Assembly: GCA_017632935.1 (NCBI GenBank)
Contig: JAGBQJ010000035.1
Coordinates: forward strand, 1 to 64,000
DNA: 64,000 bases
Direction: 5' to 3'
Source of the DNA: Bacteroidales bacterium
GTDB taxonomy: Bacteria > Bacteroidota > Bacteroidia > Bacteroidales > F082
Below the pieces are notes generated by a model that was given only the letters and a program-made list of their open reading frames with translations, was not told the origin of the DNA and did no database searches. Shown here one piece after another: positions 16,493 through 26,718 of this stretch (the first letter of the stretch is position 1; the number at the start of each line of letters is the position of its first letter). The translations under genes were made by a program, and so were the position numbers.

Positions 16493-17356
16493 TTATTCTC
16501 CGATTGTAAAGATGCCATTATTCTCAAGTGAGCCCATGACAATCTTGGGGTGTTTCTCAGCGTCAATCCAGTTGAAGATCTTACGGATATGCTGCTTCTC
16601 GACCGCCACACAACCGGCAGTGCCGCCACCTGGACGTGTCCACACGTGGAAGAAGATGGCACTCCCCTTATAGGGCTTGCGCTCTTCGGTGTTGTAGTTG
16701 ATGACCATCACATAATCGTATTGCCCGTCTTTTCTGATCAGTCGCTCACCCTTGTGCGGATGGGTGGTACTTTGTTCGCAATACGTGTTATACAATTTGT
16801 CCTTGGGATCATCGACCCAAACGGTGTTTTGCGTGACCTTGATTTTCTCCAACTTGGCCGTGAAGCTCGGGAATCTGCTGAAATAATGGGTGATGGTGAA
16901 GATGCCCGTCGGGGACTTCCCGTCGCCCTCTGCTTTTTTGCCGTATGCAGCAAAACCCTTTCTTCCAATATTGCAGGGGCCGCAAAGGCTGTCGACAGCC
17001 GTCCAACCTTCATCTCCTTTCTCATAGACCTTCAATTCCGAAACGATGGACGCGGCCTGAGTATTGTAGACCACCAGCAGCTGCTGACAGTCGCCAATCA
17101 ACGAATCGTATTGGAAGGTGATGGAATCGATGAAAGTGACGGGGACTTTAGGCTCCTCAACCACGGGCTCTTGCTCGGCGATGGTATCCAGCACTTCCAC
17201 GAGGGTGTCCGCAACGATGGTGTCGGCCGTGACGATAGTGTCGGTAGCAGCTTGTTCTTCAGTGGTTACGGGAACAGCTTCTGTGGTTTTCTTCGATGAA
17301 GTGCAGCAAGAAAGAACCATTTGAGTGATTACAATGACCATGATCAGTTTTTTCAT
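16493..17356 (-). CDS. L,D-transpeptidase-family (YkuD-like) lipoprotein
   Basis: The 287-residue protein begins with a lipoprotein-type signal (VLSCC) and a Thr/Val/Glu-rich spacer to about residue 70. The C-terminal half carries an L,D-transpeptidase-like catalytic region: GRKGFAAYGKKAEGDGKSPTGIF, then SAIFFHVW with the conserved His and GGGTAGCVAVEKQ with the catalytic Cys. Such enzymes form 3-3 peptidoglycan cross-links or attach proteins to peptidoglycan in the periplasm. The spacing between His and Cys and the TAGC motif fit the branch with non-canonical SHGC sequence. Confidence 0.85.
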   Translation of the reverse strand: MKKLIMVIVITQMVLSCCTSSKKTTEAVPVTTEEQAATDTIVTADTIVADTLVEVLDTIAEQEPVVEEPKVPVTFIDSITFQYDSLIGDCQQLLVVYNTQAASIVSELKVYEKGDEGWTAVDSLCGPCNIGRKGFAAYGKKAEGDGKSPTGIFTITHYFSRFPSFTAKLEKIKVTQNTVWVDDPKDKLYNTYCEQSTTHPHKGERLIRKDGQYDYVMVINYNTEERKPYKGSAIFFHVWTRPGGGTAGCVAVEKQHIRKIFNWIDAEKHPKIVMGSLENNGIFTIGE

Positions 17357-17388
17357 GTCAGTAGTTTTAGATTTGTGTGTGTTCAGCG

Positions 17389-19209
17389 TTACTTGTTTTT
17401 AATGAGTCGGACTGCGAAGCCATGGGTACGAGGACTTGAGTCTTGAGGATTAAAACTTTTGCCATTGGTCAAATCAACATTGTAGGCATGAGAGTTGCTT
17501 TTTGAATCTGAAGTGGAACTCCAATAGTCGCAATCGCTCCCTGCTCTATAGACTTTCTTGTCTGTGAGTCGACCTGCAGCAGGTAAAAAGATTGCACCCG
17601 CTTCCTCCATTTTATTCCAATCAGCAATACTGTAGTTATTTGCCGAATAGCTCATATTGGACGAGAAATACACCCCGTTAGGCTGAGACCAGTCATCGGG
17701 AAGCACAACGATTCCGGGGACGCCATTTACCCAAGCCCCGCCTCTTTTATTGGCTGCACCTGAGCGACCTGTGAACAGGTAGTTCCATTCCGCTGAGGAA
17801 GGAATCTGCCAACTTTCTCCCATCACGTAGGTGCTCCAGTTATCCCAGCTAAATAAATCTACCCAGCCAGAGTAAGTGGATGAAGCATATCGATTATCAC
17901 TCCCACTAACAGTTCCACCATAATTTCCTTTTTCGTCAGAAACTGTTGTTCCAACATAATCCCATTGGTTGTTGGCAAACCGCCAAGTACCCGTTGAGGC
18001 CTGGTATTGGAGGTTGCCCTTGGCGAAATAGACCTGTTTGTAACTGCCAACAGAGAAAACCCCTTGGGCTGCGCCATCGGGCACATAGGCTTCAGGCGTA
18101 CTTGGCGTGGTGGGTTGATTCGTTTGATTCGTTGGCGTTGTTGGAGTGCTTGGTTGAGCAGGAACGTAGGGTCTCGACGGCTCAATGGACGCGACATGGT
18201 TACATGTGCGCATCAGCAAAACCATCAACAGCAGAAACAACACACCACCGCCAACGCCTAAACCAATCCATAGCCCGGCCTTGCTCTTATGCTCAGGAGC
18301 AGGCTCTGGCGTCGGCGGCAATGGCTGGTTTGTTCCTGCCACTGTTGCAGGACCATTGTTTGCGTTATAGGGTGCATTGCTTACCATAGTGCTTTGATTC
18401 ACATAGACTTGCCTCATCGGAGTGTCCTGCACCATTTCAAAAGGCCGCAAAGGAGGACGTTGGGAAGGCTCTTTCGACAAATAAGGTCTCAAGAAGCCGC
18501 GCCAATGGACAGGCACAGCGGAGAGGTCGAACTCCTGCTCCACGATGCCTTTGCGCACCATGTAATCACCTGAAGTATCACTGTCATAAGGAGCTCTGCC
18601 CGAGAGCAGGTGAACGAAGGTGACGGCCAAGGAATAGACGTCTGTGCGATAGTCAATATTCTTGCTATCCATCACCTGCTCTGGGCTCATGTACATCAAC
18701 GTGCCCATCATGGTGCCTGTGCGGGTCATCGACATGCTTTCCTTCAGCTTGGCGATACCGAAATCGAGCAACTTGATGTTGCCTTTCTTGTCCAAGAAGA
18801 GGTTGGAAGGCTTGATGTCGCGATGCACCACACCCATGGCATGGGTATAATTGAGGGTGTCTGCAATCTGGTTCCACCACAGGCGCAGCTCCTCGTCGGT
18901 GAAGTGCCTGCCTTTTTGCATCAAGGCCTCCATGTCGTCGCCTTCGAGGTACTCCATGATGATGCAATGGCGTTCGCCCAGATAGCCGTAGCCGTACACC
19001 TGACGGATGTTGGGATGATCGAGCTTCACCATCACGAGGGCTTCATTATGAAAACGCTCCACGATTTGCGGGTTGTTTGTCAAGCTCTCGTTCAGGATCT
19101 TTACGGCTGCGGCCCTCCCTATTTCGTTCTCGGCATACCACACCTCCGCCATACCACCTCGGCCCAAAAGGTGCTTCAGTTGGTATCCGTTGATTATTGC
19201 TCCTTGCAT
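17389..19209 (-). CDS. Membrane Ser/Thr kinase with external FISUMP domain
   Basis: Residues 8-265 form a bacterial (PknB-like) kinase: GRGGMAEVWYA glycine loop, AVKIL with Lys37, HRDIKPSN with Asp131, DFG at 149-151 and MSPEQ at 174-178, all intact, so it should be active. A Pro/Thr-rich linker leads to one membrane helix at 312-334, preceded by basic residues that keep the kinase inside. A second Pro/Thr linker ends in a FISUMP domain at about 390-606 (FAKGNLQYQAS, WRFANNQWDYVG, PSSAEWNYLFTGR, DYWSSTSDSKS). It looks like a receptor kinase: an outside ligand domain controls a cytoplasmic kinase. It follows the repeat-protein gene by 20 bases. Confidence 0.92.
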   Translation of the reverse strand: MQGAIINGYQLKHLLGRGGMAEVWYAENEIGRAAAVKILNESLTNNPQIVERFHNEALVMVKLDHPNIRQVYGYGYLGERHCIIMEYLEGDDMEALMQKGRHFTDEELRLWWNQIADTLNYTHAMGVVHRDIKPSNLFLDKKGNIKLLDFGIAKLKESMSMTRTGTMMGTLMYMSPEQVMDSKNIDYRTDVYSLAVTFVHLLSGRAPYDSDTSGDYMVRKGIVEQEFDLSAVPVHWRGFLRPYLSKEPSQRPPLRPFEMVQDTPMRQVYVNQSTMVSNAPYNANNGPATVAGTNQPLPPTPEPAPEHKSKAGLWIGLGVGGGVLFLLLMVLLMRTCNHVASIEPSRPYVPAQPSTPTTPTNQTNQPTTPSTPEAYVPDGAAQGVFSVGSYKQVYFAKGNLQYQASTGTWRFANNQWDYVGTTVSDEKGNYGGTVSGSDNRYASSTYSGWVDLFSWDNWSTYVMGESWQIPSSAEWNYLFTGRSGAANKRGGAWVNGVPGIVVLPDDWSQPNGVYFSSNMSYSANNYSIADWNKMEEAGAIFLPAAGRLTDKKVYRAGSDCDYWSSTSDSKSNSHAYNVDLTNGKSFNPQDSSPRTHGFAVRLIKNK

Positions 19210-19229
19210 AGACTATTCTATAGTTTTGA

Positions 19230-19955
19230 TTACTTCTTAACCTTCACTGCCTTGGCCTTGGTCTCGTCTTTGGTTGTGGTCTTTTTCTGGTTATTCTGTG
19301 GTTTTACCGTGGTAGTTCCGCTGTTGTTATTGTTGTCCTTCTTAGGAACGACTTTGACGTTTTTCTTCTCTTCGGACTCTTTCTTCTCCAGCTCCGCTTT
19401 CTTCTTGTTCACTGCTGTAACGTATTTGCCATTAGGATAGGCTTTCAGATATTTTTTGCATCCCTCAATGGTAGTGCATTTCTTGTAAGCCTCTTCCTCT
19501 TCCTTCTCGGCTTTTGCTGCTGCTTCCTTCTCCAATTCCGCCTTAATCTCCATTACTTCAGACACATATCTGCCTCTGGGATATTCTTTCAGATACTTGT
19601 CACATGTCGCAATGGTAGTGCAGTTCATAAAGAGTTCATCTTCTTCCTCTTCTGCTTCGGCCTTCCTCAAGGCTTTGTTTCTGGCAACGGCCTTTTCGAG
19701 GCTGTCGGCTACATATCTGTCAATGACGTTTTTGGCATCATTGTAGTGAATACCTTGAGGACCGTACTTGCTCATATAAGCCCTATAGTCAGCAATGGAA
19801 GCACATGCATTATAGGCTTCTTCCTCATTGTTTTTGTTGTTTTTGTTGTTCTTAAACAAGCCATCGCAGCTTGAAAAACCTGCAACCATAACAGCTGCAC
19901 CCAAACCCAAACCTAACAAAAGGCCTGCTTTGCTTTTTCTTGTTTCTTGTCTCAT
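19230..19955 (-). CDS. Membrane-anchored protein with three 36-residue repeats
   Basis: The 241-residue protein starts with a basic end and hydrophobic segment (RKSKAGLLLGLGLGAAVMVAGF) ending in SSC, either a membrane anchor or a lipobox. It then has three related repeats with the pattern C..I..C.KYL..YP.G.YV (NACASIADYRAYMSKYGPQG; NCTTIATCDKYLKEYPRGRY; KCTTIEGCKKYLKAYPNGKY) joined by acidic coiled-coil segments, and a Lys/Thr/Asn-rich tail. The KSKAGL plus glycine-rich helix resembles the membrane segment of the neighbouring kinase (KSKAGLWIGLG). It may be the outer half of a former kinase gene; see the pseudogene at 19974-20063. Confidence 0.75.
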   Translation of the reverse strand: MRQETRKSKAGLLLGLGLGAAVMVAGFSSCDGLFKNNKNNKNNEEEAYNACASIADYRAYMSKYGPQGIHYNDAKNVIDRYVADSLEKAVARNKALRKAEAEEEEDELFMNCTTIATCDKYLKEYPRGRYVSEVMEIKAELEKEAAAKAEKEEEEAYKKCTTIEGCKKYLKAYPNGKYVTAVNKKKAELEKKESEEKKNVKVVPKKDNNNNSGTTTVKPQNNQKKTTTKDETKAKAVKVKK

Positions 19956-19973
19956 TTGATTAAAGTTTTATAG

Positions 19974-20063
19974 TTAGACATGTTTTGATTTCATTTCTTT
20001 GGGATAATTACCTTGATCCAACGTCCTTTTCAGCTCAAATCCATTGATTATCTGGCCTTGCAG
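19974..20063 (-). pseudogene. Vestige of a kinase N-terminus (kinase domain lost)
   Basis: The 29-codon frame reads LQGQIINGFELKRTLDQGN, clearly like the start of the neighbouring kinase (MQGAIINGYQLKHLLGRGG), but the ATG is CTG and the sequence then diverges and stops. Only 18 bases separate its stop from the ATG of the repeat protein at 19955. It looks like what is left after deletion of a kinase domain. Confidence 0.55.
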
Positions 20064-20092
20064 ACCAAGACGGACTTATTGGATTATGGCAC

Positions 20093-21733
20093 TTAATACA
20101 ACACAACCTTGGCGTTGAATTCCTCTGTTTCGTTTCGCGCTTTCAGGAAAAATAGTCCTTTCTGTTGTTGGCCAAGGTCAATGCTCGACCGGCTTTCGCA
20201 CTGGCGATCCATCACCTTACGGCCCATGATATCATACACCTGCACCTGCCATACACCTTTGCCCAAATTGAGGTTGACGATTCCTGTTGTCGGATTCGGT
20301 GCAACGCTGAAAATCTCTGAGGCTGTCACAGCGCCGTTCTCCTCAACAGCGACAAGGCCATTACAATAGAGCTCGGTAGCCAACTCATAAGTGAAATCGA
20401 GGATAGAGCTGCCCCCAGTGAAAACGACCCTACCATTTGAATCCGTCACTTGGAACAAGCCATCGCCCATCCCTTCTCCTGCAGCATCGAGCATGGTGAG
20501 ACGATAGCAGGCAGCATTAGGTAGGACAAGGTTTTCCCTATATAAGTAGTTGGGGCGATCATAGGTAAAATGGTACAACACTTCGTCTTTGTCCATATCC
20601 CTAATCTCGAACGTCGTGTTTTCCGGATGGTCACCTGTCATCAACTGCATCGACAAGGCTCCATCAACGGTGATCACTTCTCCCAGTTCCACACTGGCCA
20701 CATTGTCAGCAGCAAAATCGTCAGCATGTCCGTTGGGCATCTCCACAAAGAATTGCAATGTCCCAGTGGCTTCGGCCTCAAAATCGTCCATTACCACTTC
20801 AATGGTCTCACCATGGGGCAGTGTACCGTTCCAAGTCTGGATGGTGTTTTCCGTACCATCAAATACACGCACATCGAAGGTATTGATTGTCTCGTGACCG
20901 AAATTAGTCACAGTCAAGCGCGGATGCTGCATGCCCGAGCAGTTTTCGGTCACCACTTCATCGACGCCATTCAGCACCAGGTCGTAGTCTACATCCAAGA
21001 GTGTCGACATGCGCACAGCCTGATAGACTTCCTTGGTCCCACCTGAATAATTCTGCACCCATGCCGTCAGATAGCAGTCCTGTTTGGGCCAGTTCATCTC
21101 GAAGGTCTCGCTGATGGTCATCGTAGGCCCAGTGAAAGGTGTACCCGTTTGTGTCGGTATCATGTCGCGGCACACATGGTGCAAGCCATGCATCCCTTGC
21201 CAGTTCACATCAATATTGCATTGGGTCAAGGCGATAAAAACGCGCACATCGGAGCCACTGCACTCGCCTACTTGGTTGACCGTGCAATTCACACGACAGG
21301 TGGTGCCGTCAACGGGCTCATAGCTCAAGTCAATGGTGAACGGGCTGGCCACGTTGATACGTTGGTTGTAATAGCTTCTGTAGTTGGAATACATGGTCTC
21401 GGAAGCGCTGCCGCCACCCGATTTGGTCAAGACACCATCCGCCTTCAAGGTCGGATAGCTGCTGATGCTATAATATGAGGCTCTGGCATTGGTTTCATTG
21501 GTGTAGTATTCCGGATTGGAAAAAGCGGATGTATGGTATGCAACAGGCGCGATGGCCAGACCTTCGTTCAACATCTGGGCGATGCCGTTGGCAGCCGCAG
21601 GGCAATATTGGCATCTGACACCCGTGAACACTTCGAAAAGCACACACTCGCGCGCTACGTTATCCTTGCTTTGAGCAAACGCCGTCGGCAACATGCCAAG
21701 CACAACGGCAAAAAGAAGTATAGTTTTTTTCAT
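20093..21733 (-). CDS. Omp28-like thioredoxin-fold protein with T9SS C-terminal domain
   Basis: The 546-residue protein has a signal peptide (cleaved after PTAFA) and an Omp28-type thioredoxin-like domain at about 25-260 with the motif FTGVRCQYCPAA (Cys41 and Cys44). One or two beta-sandwich domains follow, and the last 70 residues form a type A sorting domain of the type IX secretion system: FSVAPNPTTGIVNLNL, YDIMGRKVM, KGLFFLKA. So it should cross the outer membrane through T9SS and be surface-bound or released. The CXXC pair suggests redox or metal binding; its partner is unknown. It is monocistronic with its own promoter. Confidence 0.9.
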   Translation of the reverse strand: MKKTILLFAVVLGMLPTAFAQSKDNVARECVLFEVFTGVRCQYCPAAANGIAQMLNEGLAIAPVAYHTSAFSNPEYYTNETNARASYYSISSYPTLKADGVLTKSGGGSASETMYSNYRSYYNQRINVASPFTIDLSYEPVDGTTCRVNCTVNQVGECSGSDVRVFIALTQCNIDVNWQGMHGLHHVCRDMIPTQTGTPFTGPTMTISETFEMNWPKQDCYLTAWVQNYSGGTKEVYQAVRMSTLLDVDYDLVLNGVDEVVTENCSGMQHPRLTVTNFGHETINTFDVRVFDGTENTIQTWNGTLPHGETIEVVMDDFEAEATGTLQFFVEMPNGHADDFAADNVASVELGEVITVDGALSMQLMTGDHPENTTFEIRDMDKDEVLYHFTYDRPNYLYRENLVLPNAACYRLTMLDAAGEGMGDGLFQVTDSNGRVVFTGGSSILDFTYELATELYCNGLVAVEENGAVTASEIFSVAPNPTTGIVNLNLGKGVWQVQVYDIMGRKVMDRQCESRSSIDLGQQQKGLFFLKARNETEEFNAKVVLY

Positions 21734-21758
21734 CTTGTAAAGGTTGATTATTATGCGG

Positions 21759-21766
21759 CAAATTTA
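21759..21766 (-). promoter_or_regulatory. Predicted sigma-ABfr promoter (TAAATTTG) for the T9SS protein
   Basis: It reads TAAATTTG on the minus strand 26 bases before the ATG at 21733. A TTTG (plus-strand CAAA 21789-21792) lies 22 bases upstream as a possible -33 element. Confidence 0.6.
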
Positions 21767-21807
21767 AGAAGATTTTTGGATTAACCGTCAAAAACCGCAT
21801 TATTTCT

Positions 21808-21815
21808 TATTTTTG
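21808..21815 (+). promoter_or_regulatory. Predicted sigma-ABfr -7 element TATTTTTG for the EamA transporter
   Basis: TATTTTTG lies 52 bases before the ATG at 21868 and is divergent from the promoter at 21759-21766. Confidence 0.55.
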
Positions 21816-21867
21816 CGCCGCAAAAATCCGTATTTCCAATACGAACGATTGGCAACCATTCACACAA

Positions 21868-22794
21868 ATGAAAGAAAACCAACGAAATACAAAAATCATC
21901 GGAGCGATAGCCGTGGCGCTGTCAGCGATGTTGTGGGGCACAGACGGCATCCTGCTCACGCCGCAACTTTACAACCTCAACACGGCCTTCGTGGTCTTCG
22001 TCATCCACCTCTTCCCCTTCCTGCTGATGAATGTGTTCTTCTTCAGGGAATATCGTCACCTGAAGACCATGACGCGCTCCGACCTGATCTATTTCATTCT
22101 CATCGCCTTGTTTGGCGGCGCTTTGGGCACCTTGGCCATCGTCAAATCGCTGTTTTTGTTGCATTTCAATAGTCTTTCGGTCATTGTCCTGCTTCAGAAG
22201 CTACAGCCCGTCTTCGCCGTCATCTTGGCACGCATCATCCTGAAAGAGAGAATTAAAAGGCATTTCGCCCTATGGGCTGTCATCGCCCTTGTTGGCGGCT
22301 ATTTCCTCACCTTTGGTTGGTCACTTCCTGATTTCAGCACCGAAGGCATCACCACGGTCTATGCGGCACTGCTCTCGCTGCTGGCTGCCTTCTCCTTCGG
22401 TAGTTCTACGGTGTTTTCCAAGAAGATCTTGGGAAACTATTCCTTTGTCAGCTCCACCTTTTTCCGCTATGGTTTTACAACGCTCATCATGCTTCTCATC
22501 GTGCTGTTTAGCGGCCATATCGGCGACTTCTCGCAGGTGACGCCACGCAACTGGCTCTTCATCGCCCTCATCGGCCTGACCACGGGATCGGGCGCCATCT
22601 TCCTGTATTACTATGGTTTACGCCATGTGAGGGCCTCGCTGTCCACCTTCCTTGAGCTGATGTACCCCATCACCGCCGTGGTGTTGGATTATTTTGTCAA
22701 CGGCACCAAATATTCGCCCGTGCAGTGGGCCGCGGCCTTTGTGATGATGTTTGCCATTGTGATGCTGAATGTCGATGGCAGAAAATCAAAATAA
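21868..22794 (+). CDS. EamA/DMT-family permease
   Basis: The 308-residue protein has about ten hydrophobic helices arranged as two EamA repeats, the drug/metabolite transporter pattern. Marker segments are ALSAMLWGTDGILLTPQLY in helix 1, LQKLQPVFAVILARIILKERI at the end of repeat 1 and LSTFLELMYPITAVVLDYF at the end of repeat 2. It probably exports a small metabolite across the inner membrane; the substrate cannot be inferred. A short gene with its own promoter follows. Confidence 0.9.
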   Translation: MKENQRNTKIIGAIAVALSAMLWGTDGILLTPQLYNLNTAFVVFVIHLFPFLLMNVFFFREYRHLKTMTRSDLIYFILIALFGGALGTLAIVKSLFLLHFNSLSVIVLLQKLQPVFAVILARIILKERIKRHFALWAVIALVGGYFLTFGWSLPDFSTEGITTVYAALLSLLAAFSFGSSTVFSKKILGNYSFVSSTFFRYGFTTLIMLLIVLFSGHIGDFSQVTPRNWLFIALIGLTTGSGAIFLYYYGLRHVRASLSTFLELMYPITAVVLDYFVNGTKYSPVQWAAAFVMMFAIVMLNVDGRKSK

Positions 22795-22800
22795 TTTGTA

Positions 22801-22808
22801 TACCTTTG
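22801..22808 (+). promoter_or_regulatory. Predicted sigma-ABfr -7 element TACCTTTG for the DUF2007 gene
   Basis: TACCTTTG lies 25 bases before the ATG at 22834, directly after the stop of the EamA gene. Confidence 0.55.
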
Positions 22809-22833
22809 CAGTATCAACAAAAAAGGTAACATC

Positions 22834-23076
22834 ATGGACAACGAAATCAAGTACATTTATTCAGGTTCCTTAGTCAATGCTGAGTTTATCGGCAGCGTGT
22901 TGGAGGAAAACGACATCAAGTTCCTTATCCGCAACTTCCAAGAGGAAAGCCTCGTGGCAGGTTGGGCGGCCGGCACAATCAAGGGCGATGCCTCGGTGTT
23001 TGTTTTCACCCAGGACTACGACAAGGCCATGCTGCTCTTGGATGAAATCAATGCCGCGGAGATGGAGGGAGAATAA
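22834..23076 (+). CDS. DUF2007 small protein (putative signal-transducing family)
   Basis: The 80-residue protein fits DUF2007: an opening strand followed by YSGSLVNAEFIGSVLEENDIKFLIRN and a closing strand with VFVFTQDYDKAMLLLDEI. Family members are small alpha-beta proteins sometimes described as signal-transducing, with no proven reaction. It has no signal peptide and is expected in the cytoplasm. It has its own promoter and is convergent with the gene at 23093. Confidence 0.8.
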   Translation: MDNEIKYIYSGSLVNAEFIGSVLEENDIKFLIRNFQEESLVAGWAAGTIKGDASVFVFTQDYDKAMLLLDEINAAEMEGE

Positions 23077-23092
23077 CCGTTCTCTCCCTATT

Positions 23093-23884
23093 CTAAGCCC
23101 CACGCAAACCTATCGCTTTCTCGATTTCACGTAGGTTATAATCTTTCTTGCCTGTACGGACAGCGCATGCCAGTATCTGACAGAAAATCTGCGTGTTATA
23201 TTTTATCCCGCCTTCAACGAGGGAGAATAGTTCGCCACTACGCCAATAGCCAGGATAGGCCTCTGGTATTCCGTTGAATTGATGTATGCGTGCCTTGATG
23301 GCCTTCTTGCCTTTTTCACCAGCGATTTTTATGCTCAACGTGGATATCCAATCCCCACGTAACACATACTTCACCCCATCGATGATGACATAAAGGATTT
23401 CATATTCCGAATGTTCCAAGATATCGGCATCAGGCTCTTCGTCCAGTTCCGAAGGATCAATCTCGTCTTCTGGCTCATCACCATAACGTCCGAACTCGAT
23501 GTCATCGGTCTTGTAAAACACTTCATGGTTCTCCCAGCGCACTTGTTCAAACATCTCCTTCTCGAGTTCGTCAATCTGCCAATCGTAGCCTCGGTCGATG
23601 GCAACGGTGAGGAGTCGGCAAAAATGCTCTGCATTGTGGTAATGGCGCGTGATAGTGTAGACAAGATGTTGCGGATTTGTTCCAAATGACTGACACTCTG
23701 CATACACATCAAAAGCATTATGGATATAAGCTACTGGAGCTTCGCCTTTGTAGATGATGGCCATCAGCTCGTAAGGATGGCAGCCGAAAGTGTAGGCCTC
23801 ACCTTTGTAAAACAGCATAGCCCTGCCATCATCAAGACATAGTCTGGCGCCTTCGTTTTTGTATATCACCGCTGATGGATTCAT
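23093..23884 (-). CDS. Hypothetical protein
   Basis: I do not recognise this 263-residue protein. The start MNPSAVIYKNEG at 23884 is preferred because the frame extending 7 codons upstream begins inside the leader after the promoter. The sequence is mixed alpha-beta, with an acidic middle (GDEPEDEIDPSELDEEPDAD) and a C-terminal half with ILYVIIDGVKYVLRGDW and YPGYWRSGELFSLVEGGI. There is no signal peptide or membrane helix, so it is probably cytoplasmic. It has its own promoter and stands alone between two transcription units. Confidence 0.65.
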   Translation of the reverse strand: MNPSAVIYKNEGARLCLDDGRAMLFYKGEAYTFGCHPYELMAIIYKGEAPVAYIHNAFDVYAECQSFGTNPQHLVYTITRHYHNAEHFCRLLTVAIDRGYDWQIDELEKEMFEQVRWENHEVFYKTDDIEFGRYGDEPEDEIDPSELDEEPDADILEHSEYEILYVIIDGVKYVLRGDWISTLSIKIAGEKGKKAIKARIHQFNGIPEAYPGYWRSGELFSLVEGGIKYNTQIFCQILACAVRTGKKDYNLREIEKAIGLRGA

Positions 23885-23902
23885 GGCCAAAAAAAATTGC
23901 TG

Positions 23903-23910
23903 CAAATATA
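23903..23910 (-). promoter_or_regulatory. Predicted sigma-ABfr -7 element TATATTTG
   Basis: It reads TATATTTG on the minus strand, 19 bases before the ATG at 23884. Confidence 0.5.
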
Positions 23911-23931
23911 CACATTCTTCTTAACAACAAA

Positions 23932-23967
23932 AAAAGCCAAGAAGCGCTTTCGCACCTCTTGGCTTTT
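23932..23967 (-). terminator. Intrinsic terminator downstream of clpB
   Basis: AAAAGCCAAGA and TCTTGGCTTTT form an 11-bp perfect stem with A/T tracts on both sides, starting 20 bases after the clpB stop at 23987. Confidence 0.85.
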
Positions 23968-23986
23968 CATTTACATTGACAAAGGC

Positions 23987-26575
<2,589 letters not shown>

Positions 26576-26718
26576 TTTGGGTTTTCCTTTCTTGTTTTTC
26601 GGTCTTGATCTCATCAAAATACCGACCAAAAGAACAAGATGGAAAAATCGGCAGAAATCATGACAAAAAGTCACAAAATCAACACATTAGCGAATGGTTT
26701 TATGACAAAATGACAAGC

